Shown piece by piece: positions 58,883 through 64,000 of a stretch of 64,000 nucleotides of DNA. The stretch's first letter is position 1. Each line of letters begins with the position of its first letter. Source of the DNA: Straminergon stramineum. Lineage: Eukaryota; Streptophyta; Bryopsida; Hypnales; Calliergonaceae. The notes below the pieces were generated by a model that worked only from the letters and a program-made list of their open reading frames with translations, searched no databases and was not told where the DNA came from. The stretch covers positions 4,221,001 to 4,285,000 of the forward strand of contig OY987266.1 in NCBI GenBank assembly GCA_963920665.1, in the 5' to 3' direction. Position numbers and translations under genes: made by a program.

Positions 58883-59180
58883 CCAACTCGTCTACTCGTC
58901 TACTCGTCTACTTGGCGGATAGGAGTCGAGATGGTTAGGTAGATGACCCTTGGTGGACGGGGTCGTGGACGGATTTTCAGATGGCGATGTGGATAGCCCT
59001 TGGCAGACGGGCGGGTGGGTAAATGACGATGCGAACAGTCCTTGGTGGAGAGGGTAAATTTTTTATCCCATGGTAAAAAAATAGCAAAGCAAATGTCGTA
59101 GGGTATCCAGGGGGGGCGTGAATGCGGACACTAGACATTCGGATGTTGGCGGTTGTGTCTAGACGTCTTGGCAACCCTAC
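58883..59180. repeat. Short degenerate tandem repeat (CCTTGGTGGACGG-type)
   Basis: CCCTTGGTGGACGG, CCCTTGGCAGACGGGCGG and TCCTTGGTGGAGAGG recur about 50 bases apart, interleaved with GATGGCGATG/GACGATGCG. Together with 56.3-56.8 and 58.47-58.68 kb it forms the GC-richer skin around the F elements. Confidence 0.55.
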
Positions 59181-62100
59181 CAAGAATGCAAGTTTGTAAG
59201 CATTGAGCTTACATTATAAGTACCTATAATATAAATATCACACACTATAGAAGGTGTATGTATCATAAACACCTATAAGGCTATAATATGGGTATTTGTA
59301 ATATATATATCCTACAATCATAGACGGTTTCTATGGTATATACAGCTATAACATAGGTGTTTAGTATTATAGGCTCATAGGCTCACACTCCTATGCTCAC
59401 ATAATAGCAACCTTCACAGATTAGAGATTGAAAAACAAGAGTCGAGGTAGTAGGGGCTAAGAAGCAAGAGCCAATAGCAAGGGTTGAGAAACAAAAACCA
59501 ATGGTAAGGACTAAGAAGCAAGAGCTGTTAATAGGGGTTGAGAAAGGAGGAGCCAAGAACGGAGGCTAGGAATTGAAGCGGGGCAAGTATATATTAGAAT
59601 TTTGAAGAAAAAAAATTATAAATTGAAGATCTAAACAATTGTGGTATAACAAGCCTCGAAGTTCAAATTAAGGGACAAATATTGACCTTTCTTCCATTGA
59701 CTTTTGGTTCAAAGAAAAAAAAAATAAAAAATGACAATTGACTACAAGAAATTGTTATAATATATTGGAAAAATAGTTGACAATTGAGGTTTTAGTCTTT
59801 TAGCCAAGTAGATAGAAATTAGCAATAGTTAAGTCAATGCTTTGAGAGAAAACAAAACAATACCATAAAAAACAAAAAAAGAAAGAAAAAAAAGATAAAT
59901 AAATAAATAAATAAATAAATAGATTAAATTTTGAATTAGAATTACATTTTCTCTTGTGAAAACTTCTTCAATTAAGCAATGAGTATAAAATAAGAAAAAT
60001 AAAACATTAAACAAAAATCAACACAATAAAGTGTTGTCACACTATAAATCCTTACATTATTTAAAAAAGATATATTTATATGTTATTTTCACGGATTATG
60101 ATTGTGATAATATAAATAGAAAGAAGACATTACTTGAAGTGACTTCAAAGTGCCACTTTCTCATTTATTTGTATGGATCAACTATCAAGAGAAGTGAAAC
60201 ACCAAAGACCCTCATTAATTTAAAGTATTTTTTTTTTAAATTATAGAATCTCATCACTCTTAAGCTTAGTCCCCATTTTCACTTTTTAGTGTTTTAGTAT
60301 GTCAAACTAGAGAATTCTTTGGAATCTCAAAATGCAGAGCTTCGATTAAAACTTGAATTTGAATTTCTTTATTACAATTGTCAAATGAATTTCTTTTGCC
60401 ACTAGACCTTGCAATCTTGCATTGACACAAGAGCATCCACAAGAAGAATTTGGATCCTCTTAATTGCCAAAATAACCTTGCATGGAACAATAATGACATC
60501 AAAACTTTTAATGTGACACTTGAGCTTTGGTGATCTAGTTGTAGGTTGGATGTATGAAATTCAATAGTAGAGAAGTGAAATTTGAAGGGTGTTTTGATGG
60601 TCTAAATGACAATCAATATTATTGTGTGGTTAACCCTACTAGAAGAAGTTGTGGCTACAAATGTTGGTTAGAAGGGCCAATCAATATCCTTTGACTAATT
60701 TAGACTATACAAAATATATTGCATCTATTATTAATTGCATCCTCAAATTCTTGCAAGTGGAATGATGATTCCTTTGAAACTTTATTTTTTCACCTCTATT
60801 AGACAATTTTTAGATCCTAGTTCCTTTGTTTCCATACTTAAAGATACTTTCAATTTTTATTTTGTGTGTATAAAATTGTAGGAAGGAAATGTGAAGATTG
60901 TTTACCTTTTAGTTGAATTTTGAGTTTTATGTCTTCAAGATAATCATAAGTTAGTTGTAGGGGGGGTATAATGGTAGCTAGTGGATATTAGGTTGGCCAT
61001 TTGGTCAAGGTTTGGGTTGAAATCTACTTGCTTGTGTGGGTGAGGTGGAGGATAAGGAGGGGCCTCTTCATCTTCCTTCTCTTAATGTATTTTGAGTGCA
61101 GTGTCTTTTAAGAACATGAGAAACTTGCATATAAATTGGGTTGTCATGACATTTTGTGACCATGTTCTCATTCCTATTGTGATTTCAAAAATATATGGCT
61201 TGCTTCATTTGAAGTTAGGGTGTGAAAATTAAACTTGATTGAGTGATGAAAGGTCAATTGCCAACAAGATTTGAGTAAAATAACTCTAAGGGCTTGTAGA
61301 AGTTAGGTTATAAAGTTTTTGGTTTCAATTAAGATTTACATGAGCTATGTATTAAGTTATCAACTTTCTATGAAGTTATAGAATTCTTAGTTTGGATTTG
61401 AGATGAGAAAGTTATGGTTTTGGAGGTGAAAGGGTGTAGAGTTGCAGCCAAATCTAGAACTTTGAGAAAGTTTCAACTTTTACAAAGTATAGACAATAGA
61501 TTCTTTAGTTCCTAAAGTTAAGATTTTGAAAGGATGTACATGATACAATCATCTTTCTAAGAAGATATGGCACAAAACCTTGCCATATGTGCTATTTGGC
61601 AAGGAAGAGCATTGTTGACCATTTGTAGAGTGGAAGGAATGTGAATAACGGGAAATTCTTGCTTTAGTATTGACAACTTCTAAACTACCTCTTGGAGTTA
61701 AAGTATTGGAATTGTTGGTGTAGTAAATGGGTTGTTGAAAACAGTCTTTCCACCTAGGTGAATGCAACATCTGTAGTATATTTTAATTGGTCCAAGATAG
61801 CAAATCCAAAATCACGGACTATTCTTAAGAAAAGTAGAGGGTTTGCTTTATCAAATTTGAATAGGAAAAACGAGATGGATCCTTGATCAAGTGTTGTGTT
61901 TGGATTATCCTAGTCATTGGGAGATATCCCAATGCATACTCCATATTGCCTTGCACTTTGAAGATTAGTATCTATTGTAATGAATATAGTACATAGTTTC
62001 TATATTAATTTTTGAAGTTTAAGATAGGGTTTAGTTACTCAATCATGATGGTCTTTATGGGAATGAGTACTTGACAATGGACCTTCAAAGTTGATATTAA

Positions 62101-63132
62101 ATAACGTGACAATTCATTGAGTCATTCATTTCAATGTATCCACTTGCCTTTTGATGGTAGCACTCCATTGAGATATTTCCAAGTGAGACCTAAACCCTTT
62201 ATTCTTATTTCCAAGAGGTAGCATTCACTTCATAATTTGAACTTGATCTCCCTTTTGAGATTGGCTTTCATGTGCTTCCATTGACCTCTTAGGTACCACA
62301 TCTCTCAAACAACATAGCACATTTTTTAAATCTTATTGTGCATATATTTCTAAATGAATGATTTTAGCTATGAGTCTCACACTATAGCCCAATGGAAAAA
62401 TTAATAAACATCAACAACTTACATCATTTATTATATTTGAAAATCTCACTCATTGACATCATACATGCAGTAAGTGAAGTTGACACATACTCTTCAGGTT
62501 CATCAAGAAATCTTCCAATGCAATTATGTAACTCTTGAATTATGGATTCATTTGAGGGACTTTTTAATTAAAGTCATGGAACTAGACTCCCTGCAATACT
62601 TACAAAAGCATGCACTCTACACTTGTATGTTATATGGGGGATTTGTACACTTCTTTAATTCCAGTTTTTCAAGAGTAGAAAAATAGTTAATATATCATTT
62701 GTACAAGACCTCCCTTTCTCACACAAAATTCTGAGGATGAATAGTGACACTTCTTTGTCATTCATCGGACAAAAAGCAGACTGAGTTAATCAATATCACA
62801 ATTCGTTGATTCCATGCAAGATGTGAGGTTCAGGATTGCTCTTTCAATGGGAGCCCATTTGTTTTGACCTCTCATGTTATGTATCAAGTAAAAATATAAT
62901 TTCAAATGGGAATGGCACTAAACTGAAATGTGCTATAACTACGGTGACTTGTGTAGGACATTCCAATTAAAAGTTAACTAGAAGAGGTTTCCGACAAATG
63001 CAAAAAAATGAAGTAAAATTGGGCTCAAATACAGTACAAATTGAGTTCACCTGATGCTTGAGAAATGACAACAATTTTGGGTGTCATTCGCAACATATGG
63101 GTACTCAATGAAAATCTAAAAGGTTGAAAGAC
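59181..63132. other. Long non-coding AT-rich stretch
   Basis: Nearly 4 kb without a recognisable gene or element. Positions 59200-59400 hold loosely repeated ACCTATAA/TATAACATAGG motifs. Short frames such as 61549-61770 (minus) and 62474-62686 (plus) show nothing familiar. It could be the spacer downstream of the gene at the right edge. Confidence 0.5.
59895..59920 (+). repeat. Microsatellite (AAAT)n
   Basis: About six and a half uninterrupted ATAA/AAAT units. Confidence 0.9.
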
Positions 63133-63355
63133 CTGAGGTGCACGGACCCCCTCACTGCCCCTTCTTTCACCCCTGCGGAAAAACAGGAACTAATTTACCA
63201 CGGATGAACAAATTTGGAAATTTCCAGTTCATATTTGGAATCACAGACCCCCGATTAGCTAGGAGAAGTCAAGGAATACATAATTAACCACTAAAAGACA
63301 GGCAAATTTGAACATTTATCCTGGCTAGGGCAATGAGGGGGTCAGTTCTCCATGG
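63133..63355 (-). mobile_element. Family C MITE, copy 5, next to a coding exon
   Basis: Ends ACGGACCCCCTCACTGCCCC and GGGCAATGAGGGGGTCAG, with the C-type core (TTCATATTTGGAATCACAGA, CCCGATTAGCTAGGAG). It lies 12 bases beyond the stop codon of the predicted minus-strand gene, so the start of that gene's 3' untranslated region would be MITE sequence. Confidence 0.7.
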
Positions 63356-63367
63356 CACAATGGCACA

Positions 63368-64000
63368 CTACTTGGTACTGACCCAACGTAACACTTCCTC
63401 GGAATTTAAACCAAAAGTTTTGGATAAGGCAGAGACAGTTGATGGTTGGATAACTCCTGCCAGCACATCCGCAGGCTTCACTAATGATTCCAACTCCTTA
63501 GAAGGCATGAAGACCTGCACCCCAATAAACTGCAAGATCAGTACGTGATATGAAACTTGTCAAATATTATTCTAAGCTTCGTCAAAAGTGATGAGTCACT
63601 ACTGAAAATTGAAATGAAGATTGTGAACTAAGTGAAAATCTATCTCCAAGAAGCCGATCAAACTTATCTGATACTAAAAAACCAGCCTCATCTTCGGAAT
63701 ATCAGGAGCTAAGTTATAAAACTTACCCATGAAGGCTTCCGTGCGCCCACAATGCGAGAGGAATTCCTAGAAGCTCCCCCCGTTTCTGCTGCCAACGTCT
63801 TGGTCTCACCCTCTGTTAGCAGCATCTTCAATCTTGTGCTACTCTAATGACAACAAATGCGCTAGAGTCAAACTTCTGATAGAATCTAGACTGTCTGAGG
63901 TCATATCGTTAGAACCAAATAGCAATGCACACAAAATGACGAGAGTTTCGACGGCACATTTACCTGTAAAGCACTCCAATGGGAGTGTGCTCTGAAAATG
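63368..64000 (-). CDS. 3' end of a spliced gene, tentative cupin (11S-globulin-like)
   Basis: Minus strand, three exons: 63964-64000 (continues past the window), 63727-63838 and 63368-63529. The introns are GT-AG: 63839-63963 (GTAAAT..GTAG) and 63530-63726 (GTAAGT..TTGCAG). The frame stays open and the phases agree across both (phase 2, then phase 0), ending at TAG 63368-63370. The last exon encodes 53 residues beginning FIGVQVFMPSKE and ending SEEVLRWVSTK. The tail spacing, with SWF at the splice join, LAG, then a helix ..TFGLNSEEVLRW.STK, weakly recalls the C-terminus of plant 11S-type cupins (SWF..LAG..SPEVL..F..STR). That assignment is inference; the exon structure is better supported than the family. 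A 71-codon plus-strand frame here is probably the shadow. Confidence 0.5.

Overview
This window looks like repeat-dense, gene-poor nuclear DNA of a land plant with a large genome. The evidence is the AT-rich composition, the lack of long open frames, the decayed coding remnants, GT-AG splice signals, and a range of plant-type transposons: CACTA elements with 3-bp target duplications (TSDs), a Stowaway-like element with a TA duplication, Tourist/PIF-like elements with TAA or TTA duplications, and a plant-type LINE tail. I cannot name the species. There is no sign of bacterial, organellar or viral organisation, and I find no rRNA, tRNA or CRISPR array.

Layout. Positions 1-9200 hold a long foldback repeat, two copies of a ~0.9-1.0 kb element family here called D, and a two-level nest of DNA elements at 5.16-6.13 kb. 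Positions 9.2-10.65 kb are a deep nest: one ~235-bp element (family C) was entered by a truncated LINE, a Tourist-like MITE and a perfect palindrome. Positions 12.4-21.6 kb hold a 346-bp tandem repeat, a chain of MITEs (families A and B) inserted end to end in each other's TAA duplications, a 1.8-kb PIF-like element, and the second copy of the GGGTGATTGCAAG family. Positions 23.2-26.6 kb are a more GC-balanced block of unknown function. Positions 26.9-30.4 kb are a 2.5-kb CACTA element inserted inside a D element. Positions 30.6-32.5 kb are an element with ~200-bp terminal inverted repeats and an internal ~188-bp tandem repeat. Positions 33.0-36.9 kb may be a second CACTA element carrying a GC-rich passenger segment.

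The largest protein-coding remnant is a decayed ORF of about 650 codons at 37.95-39.89 kb, probably a transposon gag-like or 'putative plant transposon' protein, preceded by a TATA-like box. Positions 46.6-51.1 kb carry two 1.74-kb direct repeats around 1.0 kb of non-coding DNA, and part of that middle recurs inverted at 54.3-55.5 kb. The only host-gene candidate is the 3' end of a spliced gene on the minus strand at the right edge (63368-64000). It has two introns with matching phases, and its final exon weakly resembles the C-terminus of plant 11S-type cupins.

The most informative content is the transposon nesting. Several insertions can be polarised because an uninterrupted relative, or the opposite arm of the same hairpin, preserves the empty site. 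The least familiar families are the GGGTGATTGCAAGAAAC elements (~750 bp, about 4-bp TSD) and the D family (CCCCTAAAGG ends next to TTAA). All family names and letters are mine, and all boundaries were read by eye.
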